64,000 bases of DNA, from NCBI GenBank assembly GCA_001796355.1, contig MGMG01000077.1, positions 1 to 64,000 on the forward strand, written 5' to 3'. A model generated the notes under the pieces. It had not been told where the DNA came from and did not search any database. It was given only the letters and a program-made list of their open reading frames with translations. This DNA is from Chloroflexi bacterium GWB2_54_36. Lineage in GTDB: Bacteria; Chloroflexota; Anaerolineae; Anaerolineales; Anaerolineaceae. Below, piece by piece: positions 28,045-37,197 of the stretch (the first letter of the stretch is position 1; each line of letters begins with the position of its first letter). The translations under genes were made by a program, and so were the position numbers.

Positions 28045-29220
28045 TTAACTCCTGGCGGCTTTCATTTCATCCTTGATCTCAAGGAACAGGCGCTCATAAT
28101 TTTCAGCAATCGTATCGGGCAGGTATTGCAGCTGTATAGATTGTGGTTCGCGGATGAACGCCTGGCGGTTGCCCAGGATCTCAAGCAGGCATCCCGCCAG
28201 CGCTGCTGCATCGCCAGCCGGAAAAATTTTCCCCATGCCGTGCATCTTGACCGGCTGACGCACGCCCGGGATATCCGAAGCGACCGCCGGCACCCCTTTG
28301 GTCATTGCCTCGATCTGGACGATGCCAAACGATTCAGTCGAGTTCAGCGAAGGCAAGGCCAGTACATCAAGATTGGAGAAAAAGGCCGGCATATCGGCAT
28401 CCGGAATAAATCCGAGAAATTTCCAATTGCCAGCTTTTTCATATTCTTGAATGCGCGGATAGAGCCGGGCGAAATAAGCTTCTTCGCCCACGACATTCTT
28501 GTATGCTCCGACAAACTGCACCTGTGCCCGGGGATATTCCTTCAATACCGCTGGCAGCGCATCCAGCAGCACCTCGACGCCTTTCTCGGTGGCAAACCGC
28601 GAGGCCAATCCGATGACCGGACGGCGACCATCGGGATTGTACTTTTGTGCAAAGCCATGCGCTGCGTCCGGTGTCACCGGCGGTAATTCGATGGGCGGTG
28701 GAATCACTTTCAATTTACCAAGGTAGCGTTTCAGAAATGGCGAATGCTCGGCATAATCGCGGGTGTTGGTGACGATTCGGTGGGCAAATCGGGCCGCCAG
28801 TTCATTCATTAGCAAAATACCCTGGTTGGCCGCCCAGCTGAGCAAACCCGGCGGCATTAATAAGTCGCAATGATAAGTAATGATAGTCGGTTTTTCCCAG
28901 ATGCGGCCGCGGAAAGCCACCCCGGCAGCATCGAACTGCGGCAGGTGCAACTGGATGACGTCGTTCTCACGCACCAAATCAGTAGCCATCCGCCCAAAAC
29001 GCGGCATGACGACCCCCTTGCTGACCCGGAACGCGACCGGTACCCGTACAACGCGCACACCCTCGATCATCTCGTCCAAGGGGAGGTCGTTGGTGTATTG
29101 CGAGGTCATCACCGTCACCTGATGCCCGCGCCGCGCCAGCGCCTTCGCCAACCGTTCGGCGTAGATGGTCAGCCCGGATGCGTGGGGACGGTAGTAGGTC
29201 AAAACAGATAGGATGCGCAT
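28045..29220 (-). CDS. GT4 family glycosyltransferase
   Basis: A 391-aa cytosolic or membrane-associated GT-B fold enzyme. The N-terminal domain begins ILSVLTYYRPHASGLTIYAERLAKALARRGHQVTVMT, typical of GT4. The donor-binding half has PVIGLASRFATEKGVEVLLDA, FLGFIPDADMPAFFSNLDVLALPS and the EX7E motif in ESFGIVQIE. It transfers a sugar from a nucleotide donor to an acceptor, possibly a lipid carrier. The neighbouring flippase-like and GT39/DUF2298 genes suggest a shared glycolipid or glycan route. The donor cannot be told from sequence, though manC in this window would supply GDP-mannose. Confidence 0.88.
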   Translation of the reverse strand: MRILSVLTYYRPHASGLTIYAERLAKALARRGHQVTVMTSQYTNDLPLDEMIEGVRVVRVPVAFRVSKGVVMPRFGRMATDLVRENDVIQLHLPQFDAAGVAFRGRIWEKPTIITYHCDLLMPPGLLSWAANQGILLMNELAARFAHRIVTNTRDYAEHSPFLKRYLGKLKVIPPPIELPPVTPDAAHGFAQKYNPDGRRPVIGLASRFATEKGVEVLLDALPAVLKEYPRAQVQFVGAYKNVVGEEAYFARLYPRIQEYEKAGNWKFLGFIPDADMPAFFSNLDVLALPSLNSTESFGIVQIEAMTKGVPAVASDIPGVRQPVKMHGMGKIFPAGDAAALAGCLLEILGNRQAFIREPQSIQLQYLPDTIAENYERLFLEIKDEMKAARS

Positions 29221-29254
29221 ATCGTTTTATCGACTGCCGGATGACAGCTTAAGT

Positions 29255-30265
29255 TCAGGCAGCACTCTTTCGGTTTTGCAGGTCGAGAAACAGGCTGCTG
29301 ATAGAGCGCCCCTGGCGCACCAATCCAAACAAACCGAGTGCGCCGGTTACTAAAATTTGCATGAAATGCAGCGTGATGGCATAAGCCAGCCCCGTAGTCT
29401 GGTCGATGCCAAGTATCGTAAGCGCCCCGACCGTCGCAGCCTCAAAGGTCCCTAGCGCTGCCGGCGCGGACGGGATTGCGATCCCGAGGGCCAGTACTGC
29501 GTCTGTGAACACACCCCACCATATCGGCACCGTTGGAGCGATCGCCAGCAGCCCGACATAATAAACCCCTATGGCAATTGCCCAGGAGGCCAACAACAAC
29601 AGCAGCGCCAGGATAAATTGACGGAGGTCGGTTAGCGCAGTCAATCCGGTCAAAAGCGAGCGCACTTGCGGCGCCACCCATTTACCCACGAATTTCCAGC
29701 GTATGCCTAGCTTATCTACCCAGGCGCTCACTTTCAGGTGATGGCGGGCCATCAAAAATAGGCTCGCCATACCGGCAGCCACTACGGCCAGCATGATGAT
29801 TGCCACCGGCTTTGCCCAGGTCATTTCGAGCGCCAGCGGCAGGGTGGAGAGCAGCATGGTGGCGGCAATGGCAATATCCAGCGCGCGCTCGATGATGATG
29901 CTGCTAAGGATTTGTGCGGCTGGCAGATTGGTCTGCTGGCCAAGCAGCACCGCCCGCCCGATTTCGCCCAAACGGAACGGCAGAATATTGTTGAGCAGGT
30001 AACCCTGGTTGATCGCCCAGAAAGCCTCGCTGAGTTTAGGACGTCCGGAAAGCAGCACCCTGGATACCCCGGCTCGAATCAACAGGAAGACAAGGGTCAG
30101 GAGAACCATAACCCCTATATACCCCAGCGAAAAACGGCGCAAGGCTGGGCCAAGCTCCTGCCACTGGGTCACCCGGGCGACAAAGAAGAAGGCTACCAGG
30201 CTAATGAACACACCGGGCAGCCAACGCCGCGATTTCTTCCATACAGTCGCGATCGCTGAGGTCAA
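29255..30265 (-). CDS. lysylphosphatidylglycerol synthase-TM / AglD-type flippase-like protein
   Basis: A 336-aa protein with about eight membrane helices. The family motif is seen in [40 protein letters not shown] and [24 protein letters not shown]. Members often sit in glycolipid gene clusters and are proposed to move or flip lipid-linked molecules. There is no aminoacyl-transferase domain, so it is not a full MprF. The start is TTG inside TTGA, overlapping the lepA stop by 4 nt, with GGAGGAAGA just upstream. GT4 follows after 34 nt. Confidence 0.8.
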   Translation of the reverse strand: MTSAIATVWKKSRRWLPGVFISLVAFFFVARVTQWQELGPALRRFSLGYIGVMVLLTLVFLLIRAGVSRVLLSGRPKLSEAFWAINQGYLLNNILPFRLGEIGRAVLLGQQTNLPAAQILSSIIIERALDIAIAATMLLSTLPLALEMTWAKPVAIIMLAVVAAGMASLFLMARHHLKVSAWVDKLGIRWKFVGKWVAPQVRSLLTGLTALTDLRQFILALLLLLASWAIAIGVYYVGLLAIAPTVPIWWGVFTDAVLALGIAIPSAPAALGTFEAATVGALTILGIDQTTGLAYAITLHFMQILVTGALGLFGLVRQGRSISSLFLDLQNRKSAA

Positions 30266-32064
30266 TCTTCCTCCAGCCGTAAGATCGCCATGAAGGCTTC
30301 CTGCGGGATTTCAACATTCCCCACCATCTTCATGCGCTTTTTACCGCGTTTCTGTTTTTCAAGCAGCTTTTTCTTCCGGGTAATATCGCCGCCATAGCAT
30401 TTTGCCAATACATCCTTGCGCAGTGCTTTGACATTGGCGCGTGAAATGATGCGCCCGTCTGCGGACGCCTGAATCGCGACATCATACAGCTGCCGCGGGA
30501 TCAATTCCTTCAGCTTGGTAACCAATGCCTGACCTTTATGATACGCGTCTTCTTTATGAACGATGGTTGCCAGCGCGTCCATCTGCTCCCCGCCCACCAA
30601 CACTTCCAGTTTGGTCAGGTTGCCTGGTCGGTAATCCGCCAGGTGATAATCCATCGAGGCGTAACCACGGGTGCGCGACTTAAGATCATCAAAGAAATTT
30701 ACGACCAATTCGGAAAGCGGAATCTCGTAGGACAACTGCACCCGGTTGGGAGCTGGATATTCCTGCTCTTTGAAGATCGCATGCCGTTTTTTGGTCAGTT
30801 CCATGATCGTACCGTAGAACTCGGTCGGGGTGATGATTTGCAGCACCATCCACGGCTCGCGGATTTCGACAATCGACCCGGGGTCTGGCAGCAGTGCTGG
30901 CGAATCAATCCGGATGAATTCCTGGTTGATCAACTCGATTTCGTATTCCACCGACGGCGCGGTAACCACAATATCCAGGTCGTACTCGCGCTCCAGCCGT
31001 TCCTGAATAATCTCCATGTGGAACAATCCCAGGAAGCCGCAGCGGAAGCCAAAATTGAGGGCCTGCGATTTTTCCGGTTCATATACCAGCGAAGCATCAT
31101 TTAATTGCAGCTTTTCCAGCGCTTCGCGCAGATCACCATAATCGTCACCGTCCACTGGATAAATGCCGGCGAATACCATCGGCTTGGGGTGGCGAAAACC
31201 GGGCAGCGCTTCCGCAGCCAAGTTCGTCGGATTGGTAATTGTGTCACCCACGCGGCATTCCGCCACTGTTTTTAATCCGGTGGCGACATAACCGACATCG
31301 CCGGGCAGCAATTCTTTGACCGCCCGCATGGTGGGCGAAAAAATGCCAATCTCGACCGGGCGCACATCCGCGAAGGTTGACATCATCCGCAGCGAGTCTC
31401 CGGATGCAATTTGGCCTTCGACAACCCGGACATAAGCCACCACTCCTTTGTAGGAGTCATAGTGCGAATCGAATATCAGCGCTCGCAGCGGCAGGTTGAC
31501 GTCGCCGGTCGGGGGCGGGATGGTGCGCACGACCGCCTCCAGCACCTGTTCGACATTGATCCCCTCTTTCGCAGAGATGGCAATAATGTTTTCCGGATCG
31601 ACCCCCAGCAGATTGTGGATATCGTTGGCCACTTCTTCTGTACGGGCCGATGGCAAATCGATCTTATTGATCACTGGAACGATGGCCAGGTCGGCCTCCA
31701 GCGCCAGATAGAGGTTCGCTAGCGTCTGAGCCTCGATGCCCTGGGTGGCATCCACCACCAAGACAGCACCTTCACAGGCTAATAAAGCCCGGCTGACCTC
31801 GTAGCCGAAGTCGACATGCCCGGGGGTATCGATCAAATTGAGTTCATATTCGATGCCATCTTGGGCGGCATACTTCATCCGCACGGCTGAGGCTTTGATG
31901 GTGACGCCTTTTTCACGTTCAAGGTCCATGCTGTCCAGCACCTGGTCCACCATGTCGCGATCTGAGATGGTGCCGGTTAGCTGCAGCATACGGTCCGCCA
32001 GCGTTGATTTGCCGTGGTCGATGTGCGCGATGATGCAAAAATTACGGGTGAATTCAGTTCCCAT
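30262..32064 (-). CDS. lepA: elongation factor 4 (LepA)
   Basis: A ribosomal GTPase thought to back-translocate or remodel stalled ribosomes. GTPase motifs are intact: [14 protein letters not shown] (G1), [11 protein letters not shown] (G3) and [10 protein letters not shown] (G4). The EF4-specific C-terminal domain is present, with [19 protein letters not shown] and the basic [18 protein letters not shown]. The ORF track starts at 32130, but [18 protein letters not shown] at 32064 gives 600 aa, the family length. TATACT lies 9 nt upstream with no Shine-Dalgarno, so the mRNA may be nearly leaderless. It appears to lead the glycosyltransferase run. Confidence 0.95.
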   Translation of the reverse strand: MGTEFTRNFCIIAHIDHGKSTLADRMLQLTGTISDRDMVDQVLDSMDLEREKGVTIKASAVRMKYAAQDGIEYELNLIDTPGHVDFGYEVSRALLACEGAVLVVDATQGIEAQTLANLYLALEADLAIVPVINKIDLPSARTEEVANDIHNLLGVDPENIIAISAKEGINVEQVLEAVVRTIPPPTGDVNLPLRALIFDSHYDSYKGVVAYVRVVEGQIASGDSLRMMSTFADVRPVEIGIFSPTMRAVKELLPGDVGYVATGLKTVAECRVGDTITNPTNLAAEALPGFRHPKPMVFAGIYPVDGDDYGDLREALEKLQLNDASLVYEPEKSQALNFGFRCGFLGLFHMEIIQERLEREYDLDIVVTAPSVEYEIELINQEFIRIDSPALLPDPGSIVEIREPWMVLQIITPTEFYGTIMELTKKRHAIFKEQEYPAPNRVQLSYEIPLSELVVNFFDDLKSRTRGYASMDYHLADYRPGNLTKLEVLVGGEQMDALATIVHKEDAYHKGQALVTKLKELIPRQLYDVAIQASADGRIISRANVKALRKDVLAKCYGGDITRKKKLLEKQKRGKKRMKMVGNVEIPQEAFMAILRLEED

Positions 32065-32073
32065 TCCGCGGAT

Positions 32074-32079
32074 AGTATA
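32074..32079 (-). promoter_or_regulatory. -10-like TATACT close to the lepA start
   Basis: TATACT on the minus strand, 9 nt before the ATG at 32064. The -35 region is weak. Confidence 0.35.
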
Positions 32080-32263
32080 ACCGATAATTCCCAGCCGTTG
32101 ACGGCTGATTATGCGCCGGCGGATTGACATGGCCGTGGTGATGTTTGGGGCAGCACTGGGTCGGGTCTGAAAGTATAAATCCCGTGCAAATTAAGCAATG
32201 GTTTATTGTGATTTTGCAACCAACTGTGGTAGGACCCACTCCTCCATTATCCTGTTTGGCGTA

Positions 32264-32349
32264 AGGGTGGGTCTGCTGCCAAGAATAAAACACCTGCGGA
32301 CCAATTGGCCTGCCGGAAGTGATAGACCATCAGCGACCAGACCCGCCCT
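32264..32349. ncRNA. candidate structured RNA or long imperfect hairpin
   Basis: AGGGTGGGTCTG (32264-32275) pairs over 12 positions (one G-U) with CAGACCCGCCCT (32338-32349), enclosing smaller hairpins such as one around CCAATTGG. Nearby arms at 32158-32169 (GGGTCGGGTCTG) and 32231-32245 (AGGACCCACTCC) could compete for pairing. It matches no RNA family I recognise; it is not SRP RNA, RNase P RNA or a tRNA. It may instead be a decayed repeat. Confidence 0.3.
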
Positions 32350-32492
32350 GTGTTGGCTGTGAAGGAGTCCAGGTTAACTGTAGGGGCCCTAGAATTTTCT
32401 CAACGCCTCAGAACAGAAGATTACCCCGGTGTCCGATCAAAACCTGGGCACGGGATTAATGAAATGGTTGAAAAACTTTAATCATCCCTGTA

Positions 32493-32534
32493 CCCTTCGA
32501 TTGGCTCAAGCGGCGCCCGGAGCCTGTCGAAGGG
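32493..32534. repeat. TGTCGAAG-family palindrome
   Basis: CCCTTCGA and GGCTC arms pair with GAGCC and TCGAAGGG. This is a single compact copy of the dispersed repeat. Confidence 0.75.
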
Positions 32535-32591
32535 CACGACTAGAAAATCTGTGCAACCCCCTGCCTGAGTATTCGGTTTTGGCCGGGCTTC

Positions 32592-33845
32592 CTATGCAGT
32601 CACGAACATCCGCATGCGCGGCTCTTCGGACTTATCCACTGCTTCGATCCGTTTGATCGCCTGATCCGCCAACCCGTACAGTGCCTTGGAATACGCCGAA
32701 TCGCGGCTCGAGCGTAAGGCAGGTTGCCCTAGCGCATCCGCCTTACGGGCAGCTTCATTGTCCTCCGGCAACAACATATTGACCGGGAATTTCAAGCGCT
32801 CCCCTACGCGTTCCGTCGTAATCGGGCTGGTCGGGTCATACCTGGAAATAACAAGTTGAATTCGGTCCTTCGTCATCCCCATGGCATTCCACAGGTCAAG
32901 GAAAAGCCGGGTATTGCGAATGGCGTTGATCGACTGGGCGGTCAATAAAACGACCACTTCGCTGGCATCCAGGGCTGCCAAGACCGCATCCGAGATATAA
33001 GAGTCGGTATTGAGCACAACATAATCGTAATGGCGGCGCATAAATTCAAGAATCCGCGCAAAAGCTTCGCCGGTAATTTTTTCGGCAAATTCGGGGCGCG
33101 GCGGCGCTGGCAAGATCGATATGCCCGTAGCGCGATTAAAAAGCATCACATTTTCGACCAGTTCGATGTCCAGTTCATTCAACCGCGGAACCAAATCCAT
33201 AACGGAAGCTTGCCCAAGTTCATTGAACATCAAATGGACATCGCCATATTGAATTGCGCCGTCCACCAGCACCACGCGCGCATCGTGATCGCGATCCATT
33301 AGCGCCAGCGCCAGGTTGGCTGCGACCGTCGTCGTTCCGATTCCGCCTTTGGCGCCATAGACAGCCACGATCTTACCCTGCGGTCCGCTCGGAACTGTAA
33401 CCTTGCGCTCTGGAGTTGCCATCCCAACAAATGCGGGTAACTTGGACCGGTCTTGTACCGCCAGCGTGGCGGCTCGCGTTAGCACATCGTTCAATTCTTT
33501 GACAGAAACGTCGTGGGTGATAAAGTCGCAAGCGCCTGCCCGGACAGCCTGCAGGACCACATCGGTATAATTATCTTGCGAAATAACGATCACCTGAGTG
33601 CCGGGGTATTCTTTCCGAATAATTTCGGTCAGGTTAATCCCGTTCATGTCCGGCAGGTTGTAATCCACCAGAGCAACGAGTGGTTTCTGTTCGCGGATGA
33701 CTTCCAAAGCATCCTGAGCCAGCAGGGAGGTATTGATCAAATCAACTTTATCGATCAAACCCAGCGTCTTCTGCATATGCTTCATCAATTGCGCGTTGTT
33801 CTCGACTAACAGCACTGTAACCGTTTCGCGTTCGCCGCTCATCAT
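32592..33845 (-). CDS. receiver-ParA fusion, CpaE/TadZ-like localisation ATPase
   Basis: A 417-aa protein with an N-terminal response-regulator receiver domain (about 8-128) that keeps the phospho-acceptor Asp61 in VALVDYNLPDMNG. A MinD/ParA-type ATPase follows, with the deviant Walker A YGAKGGIGTTT at residues 163-173. CpaE/TadZ proteins place Tad pilus machinery; in many, the receiver is degenerate, but here it looks functional. No tad/flp genes are in the window. GGGAGG favours the second of two tandem ATGs (33842). It is divergent from the HD-GYP gene. Confidence 0.85.
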   Translation of the reverse strand: MMSGERETVTVLLVENNAQLMKHMQKTLGLIDKVDLINTSLLAQDALEVIREQKPLVALVDYNLPDMNGINLTEIIRKEYPGTQVIVISQDNYTDVVLQAVRAGACDFITHDVSVKELNDVLTRAATLAVQDRSKLPAFVGMATPERKVTVPSGPQGKIVAVYGAKGGIGTTTVAANLALALMDRDHDARVVLVDGAIQYGDVHLMFNELGQASVMDLVPRLNELDIELVENVMLFNRATGISILPAPPRPEFAEKITGEAFARILEFMRRHYDYVVLNTDSYISDAVLAALDASEVVVLLTAQSINAIRNTRLFLDLWNAMGMTKDRIQLVISRYDPTSPITTERVGERLKFPVNMLLPEDNEAARKADALGQPALRSSRDSAYSKALYGLADQAIKRIEAVDKSEEPRMRMFVTA

Positions 33846-34215
33846 AAAACCTCCCTATTAAAAATACAGGCTCCACCGCTCCATACTTGCCACCGGTTAT
33901 TTACCCCCAATTTCAGGATCACAATACAAATCGCAAATATATATAGCAATGCGATTCACCCTTCAATATTGTTATGTGACCAGACAACTTCACTCTGTAT
34001 AATAATCTTACCACAAGGTAGATTATAGCCACCCCACATAATCGCCAAGTTCCAAAACAAATGGGTTTATGTTATGATAACTCGGGCACGGTTTTTGCAC
34101 CTTTATACACGAGGCGTTACCATACACCCGGGTACTAAGGGGGAAGTTACAAGAACCGTACCCCTGACATCCTTGACTGTTTTTATGCATAATATCCGGA
34201 GAGGATATACTTAGG
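33846..34215. other. AT-rich divergent regulatory region
   Basis: About 370 bp between the CpaE-like and HD-GYP genes. It is more AT-rich than its surroundings and holds a promoter for the minus gene (33938-33966). Plus-strand candidates are TATGAT near 34074 and GCATAAT near 34189. I see no gene or repeat in it. Confidence 0.6.
33938..33966 (-). promoter_or_regulatory. promoter of the CpaE/TadZ-like gene
   Basis: TTGAAG (33961-33966) and TATATA (33938-33943) on the minus strand with 17-nt spacing. It would give a leader of about 85 nt. Confidence 0.55.
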
Positions 34216-35970
34216 ATGACAGCGACAGGTCTCTCGCAAAAGAGTGAAGGAATGAATACAGGCGGAAAATTTATACGCCCAAAAGAGGTTGCACAAAAAG
34301 CGGACAGCACAGAAGGTGTTTTGTCTGCCAGCTTACCTATTAATCAGGTTGAAATTAGTCCGGGAGATAACCATTACGAGTTAGAGTCAACGCCCTGGGC
34401 GAAAAAGATCGTTCGCCAGGCGGTACAGTCGGTTGACGATTGGTCAGACTTACAGAAAAACATTCGTTCCAGCCCCGACCGGGTGAAAACTCGGATGAAA
34501 GAGATTGAAAAGCAGTTTTCAGTCTATCGCCTGACCTACGCCAGCATCCTGTATAAAGCGTCTAAAGTCGAAGAGGACATCTGGGGTGTATTTTCCAACA
34601 TCATCGAAAATATCCCTCGTCTGGAACAACGGACCAAAAAACGCCCGCTCTTCTTGTATACCAATTCAGGTCTGCGCGACCTGAATCTAGCCTGGGAAAA
34701 TCTTTCCTCGCTGCAGGACGCTTTATCACGCTTATTGGATCGCGGACCGCGCAAGCTTGAATTCTATAACCGCATGCTCATCTACCGGGAAGACAAGCGG
34801 CAGGTGGATGTCCAACGCCGGCAAAATGAAACGCGCATCAATTTTGCCTATGAATCGGTCAAGAAAGCGCTAAATTTTGTTGAACGACAGACCAAGGATG
34901 ACCAGCCGATTTTCTTTGGCAATGAAATTCTCACCCTGGATGACGCGAAAACGGTCTGGAATGGATCGATCGAAAGTATTTTACAACTTCGCGCTAATCG
35001 GGCAGCGACGACCGAGTCGATTGTCGGACGCCTGCGCGGGCTCGAAGAATCCATCCGCGATTACCCAACTCTTTCCAAACAGGTTCAACGGACTGGCGAA
35101 CGCTTCCAACGCATGATTTCCTACCACGACCTGTTAGTTTCAACCGGGAAACGGGTCATCCCGCAACCGGAAATTGCGCGTGCATCCGTGATGATGTTCG
35201 AGCAAATCCCTGAATTTTGGACAACCGGGAACTATGCAGAATTAAAAGTGACTTTGGAGCGCGTCGAAAACTTCCTCAATTTCTATGAGAACACAGTGGA
35301 ATTGGAGGTTGCAGTTGGTGAACGACGCCGCACCGGTTTTGCGCAGGGAATGGCTGCTCCCACCATGGCAGGTGCGACCGGACTTTCCCCATTGATCAAT
35401 TTGGCGCGGGTGTTGGTTTCCGCTATTGACCAGCGCGACCGGTTTATGGTTGGACATTCGGAACAGGTGGCTAACCTGGCTTTGGCAACAGGACGCAAAC
35501 TTAACTGGTCTACGTCTGACCTTGAATTCCTAGAGCTTGCGGCTTTATTACATGATATCGGTAAAATCTCTATCCCGGAATCGCTGCTGACTAAAGTTAA
35601 ACCACTTTCCAGTGACGATTGGGATACGATTCACCTGCACCCCTATTACGGCGCTCAGATTATCCGGCAGATCAACCAATTTGCCCGCATCGTACCTTGG
35701 GTTTATCATCACCAGGAACGCTGGGATGGCACAGGGTATCCGGATCAATTGAGCAAACAGGAAATTCCACAGGCAGCATCGATCATCTCTATCGCTGAAT
35801 CTTTCTCAGCCATGACCTTAGAGCTGCCTTACCGGAATACACTCAGCCCATCCGAAGCGTTGCAATCAATCAAAGCCGAATCAGGAACGCAATTTGATCC
35901 GGAAGTTGTGGAAGCCTTCTCTGAAAGCCTCCCCACCGAGACTGAAAAACCATCGCCCACCGAAGAATAA
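34216..35970 (+). CDS. HD-GYP domain protein, putative cyclic di-GMP phosphodiesterase
   Basis: A 584-aa protein. The C-terminal HD-GYP domain (about 400-575) has the metal-binding HD pair His446-Asp447 in LLHDIGKISIPESLL, the HLHPYYGAQII segment, HHQERWDGTGYP with GYP at 507-509, and IISIAESFSAMT. Such domains cleave cyclic di-GMP. The first 390 residues are predicted soluble and helical, with coiled-coil-like stretches and no recognised sensor. It has no membrane segment. Divergence from a receiver-ParA gene suggests a common regulatory theme such as surface attachment or motility, but that is inference. Confidence 0.9.
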   Translation: MTATGLSQKSEGMNTGGKFIRPKEVAQKADSTEGVLSASLPINQVEISPGDNHYELESTPWAKKIVRQAVQSVDDWSDLQKNIRSSPDRVKTRMKEIEKQFSVYRLTYASILYKASKVEEDIWGVFSNIIENIPRLEQRTKKRPLFLYTNSGLRDLNLAWENLSSLQDALSRLLDRGPRKLEFYNRMLIYREDKRQVDVQRRQNETRINFAYESVKKALNFVERQTKDDQPIFFGNEILTLDDAKTVWNGSIESILQLRANRAATTESIVGRLRGLEESIRDYPTLSKQVQRTGERFQRMISYHDLLVSTGKRVIPQPEIARASVMMFEQIPEFWTTGNYAELKVTLERVENFLNFYENTVELEVAVGERRRTGFAQGMAAPTMAGATGLSPLINLARVLVSAIDQRDRFMVGHSEQVANLALATGRKLNWSTSDLEFLELAALLHDIGKISIPESLLTKVKPLSSDDWDTIHLHPYYGAQIIRQINQFARIVPWVYHHQERWDGTGYPDQLSKQEIPQAASIISIAESFSAMTLELPYRNTLSPSEALQSIKAESGTQFDPEVVEAFSESLPTETEKPSPTEE

Positions 35971-35995
35971 CGAAACCCTCAAAAGGCAAAACACC

Positions 35996-36274
35996 ATGGT
36001 CAAAGTCCAGCCAGTGATTCACTATGCCCCCGAAACCTGCGCCTTTTGCACTGGAAATGGCAGCGGTCGATGTAAAGATGGCAACATTTATGATGTCTGC
36101 CCGGTTTGCAAAGGCATCGGAACGCTGTTAGTTGCTCAAACCGCAAAAAAATGCGCGTTTTGTTCCGGCAACGGAGCTGGACAAGCGCGTGATGGCTATG
36201 TTTATGACCGCTGCCCGGTATGCAAAGGCACCGGTTGGGCCTACGTATTCGAAGGTGAAATCGAAAACATGTAA
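35996..36274 (+). CDS. 92-aa protein with two paired CxxC-x16-CPVCKG zinc modules
   Basis: The ORF track starts too early; ATG 35996 with AAAGG upstream gives 92 aa. The sequence has two copies of a module: CAFCTGNG then CPVCKGIG (Cys15/18 and 35/38), and CAFCSGNG then CPVCKGTG (Cys53/56 and 73/76). This resembles the CxxCxGxG zinc-binding repeats of DnaJ, but with no J domain and only this unit. It probably binds one or two zinc ions. It follows the HD-GYP gene by 25 nt and ends just before a terminator, so it is likely cotranscribed. Its function is unknown. Confidence 0.8.
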   Translation: MVKVQPVIHYAPETCAFCTGNGSGRCKDGNIYDVCPVCKGIGTLLVAQTAKKCAFCSGNGAGQARDGYVYDRCPVCKGTGWAYVFEGEIENM

Positions 36275-36304
36275 TTTGTAAACAGCTACGATAAGTCATC
36301 TATA

Positions 36305-36330
36305 AAAGGACAGCATTCCAGCTGTCCTTT
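36305..36330. terminator. bidirectional terminator between the zinc protein and tlyA
   Basis: AAAGGACAGC (36305-36314) pairs with GCTGTCCTTT (36321-36330), a perfect 10-bp stem. It separates two convergent genes, and AT-rich ends on both sides fit use in both directions. Confidence 0.8.
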
Positions 36331-36347
36331 CTTTATCCCGCCGCAAA

Positions 36348-37139
36348 TTACCCCTCAATAGGTTGGAACAAAGCCTGAATATAATCTTCGAACGAAGCCT
36401 GGTTTTGCGCCGGATATTCCAGCCAGACAAGAAATTCGGTATTTCCCTTTGGACCAAGCAGCGGTGAACGGATTAAACCCTTAATCCCAAATCCTTCTTG
36501 AACGGCGCCGGCGAGGACGTTCACCAACACTTGGCGATGCACTGCAGGGTCGCGGATTACCCCCTCCCCTTTGGCTGCATCTTGCCGGCCCGCTTCGAAT
36601 TGCGGTTTGATCAAGGCTACAACTTGGCCGCTCCCCTCGAACCAGCCTCTTGCAACCGGCAGTAAGATTTTCAACGAGATGAAAGATGCATCGATGGTGA
36701 CTAGCTGCACCGGCTGCGGCAAATTGATCATATAACGGGCGTTGGTCCGTTCCATCACCGTAACCCGTTCATCCTGCCTGATTTTCCAGTGCAATACCCC
36801 GTAACCGACGTCAATGGCATATACATGAGCCGCGCCGTGCTGCAGCAGGCAATCGGTAAACCCGCCGGTTGACGCGCCAATATCGGCGCAAACGAAGTTT
36901 TGCAAATCGACCAGCCCAAATGCTTCCAGAGCAGCATCCAGTTTTTCACCGCCGCGGGATACAAAGCGCGGGCCGTGATCAATGACAATTTCCGCCAGTT
37001 CTTCCACTTTGTCCGCCGGTTTGAATACCACCTGCCCGGCCACTCTCACCTGACCGGCCATCACCAATCGCTGAGCCAGGCTGCGGCTTTCGACCAGCCC
37101 GCGTTCCACCAGCAGGACATCCAAGCGGCTTTTCGGCAT
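36348..37139 (-). CDS. tlyA: TlyA family rRNA 2'-O-methyltransferase / hemolysin A-like
   Basis: A 263-aa protein with an N-terminal S4 RNA-binding domain (SRLDVLLVERGLVESRSLAQRLVMAGQV) followed by an FtsJ-like methyltransferase fold: FVSRGGEKLDAAL, ADIGASTGGFTDCLLQHGAAHVYAIDVGYG and VTIDASFISLKILLP. TlyA methylates ribosomal cytidines in mycobacteria and affects capreomycin sensitivity; the methyltransferase motifs here look complete. TACAAT lies 6 nt before the ATG with no Shine-Dalgarno, suggesting a leaderless message. It is divergent from the phosphoribosyltransferase gene. Confidence 0.9.
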   Translation of the reverse strand: MPKSRLDVLLVERGLVESRSLAQRLVMAGQVRVAGQVVFKPADKVEELAEIVIDHGPRFVSRGGEKLDAALEAFGLVDLQNFVCADIGASTGGFTDCLLQHGAAHVYAIDVGYGVLHWKIRQDERVTVMERTNARYMINLPQPVQLVTIDASFISLKILLPVARGWFEGSGQVVALIKPQFEAGRQDAAKGEGVIRDPAVHRQVLVNVLAGAVQEGFGIKGLIRSPLLGPKGNTEFLVWLEYPAQNQASFEDYIQALFQPIEG

Positions 37140-37145
37140 AGGCAG

Positions 37146-37151
37146 ATTGTA
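37146..37151 (-). promoter_or_regulatory. -10-like TACAAT 6 nt before the tlyA start
   Basis: TACAAT on the minus strand at 37146-37151; the ATG begins at 37139. No Shine-Dalgarno lies between them. Confidence 0.45.
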
Positions 37152-37197
37152 CCCGGTTTGCGCCTGTCGAAGCGCATCTGCCAGACATTACTTATGA

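Larger units (their letters stand above)
32065..32591. other. intergenic stretch upstream of lepA with structured elements
   Basis: About 530 bp without a credible gene. It contains two possible -10 boxes for lepA on the minus strand (32074-32079 and 32172-32177), a set of complementary arms between 32158 and 32349 that could form alternative hairpins, and one copy of the TGTCGAAG palindrome (32493-32534). Confidence 0.6.

Noticed and set aside
32054-32293. 79-aa minus-strand ORF upstream of lepA
   Set aside because: His/Pro/Asn-rich with no ribosome site and covering the inverted arms; looks like chance.
32264-32349. Possible tRNA, SRP RNA or RNase P RNA
   Set aside because: 86 nt and a long closing stem, but no T-loop TTCGA, no SRP apical GGAA/AGCAG pattern and no RNase P core. 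Kept only as an unknown structured element.
32592-33845. Chromosome partition ParA
   Set aside because: The N-terminal receiver domain and no parB nearby fit CpaE/TadZ better.
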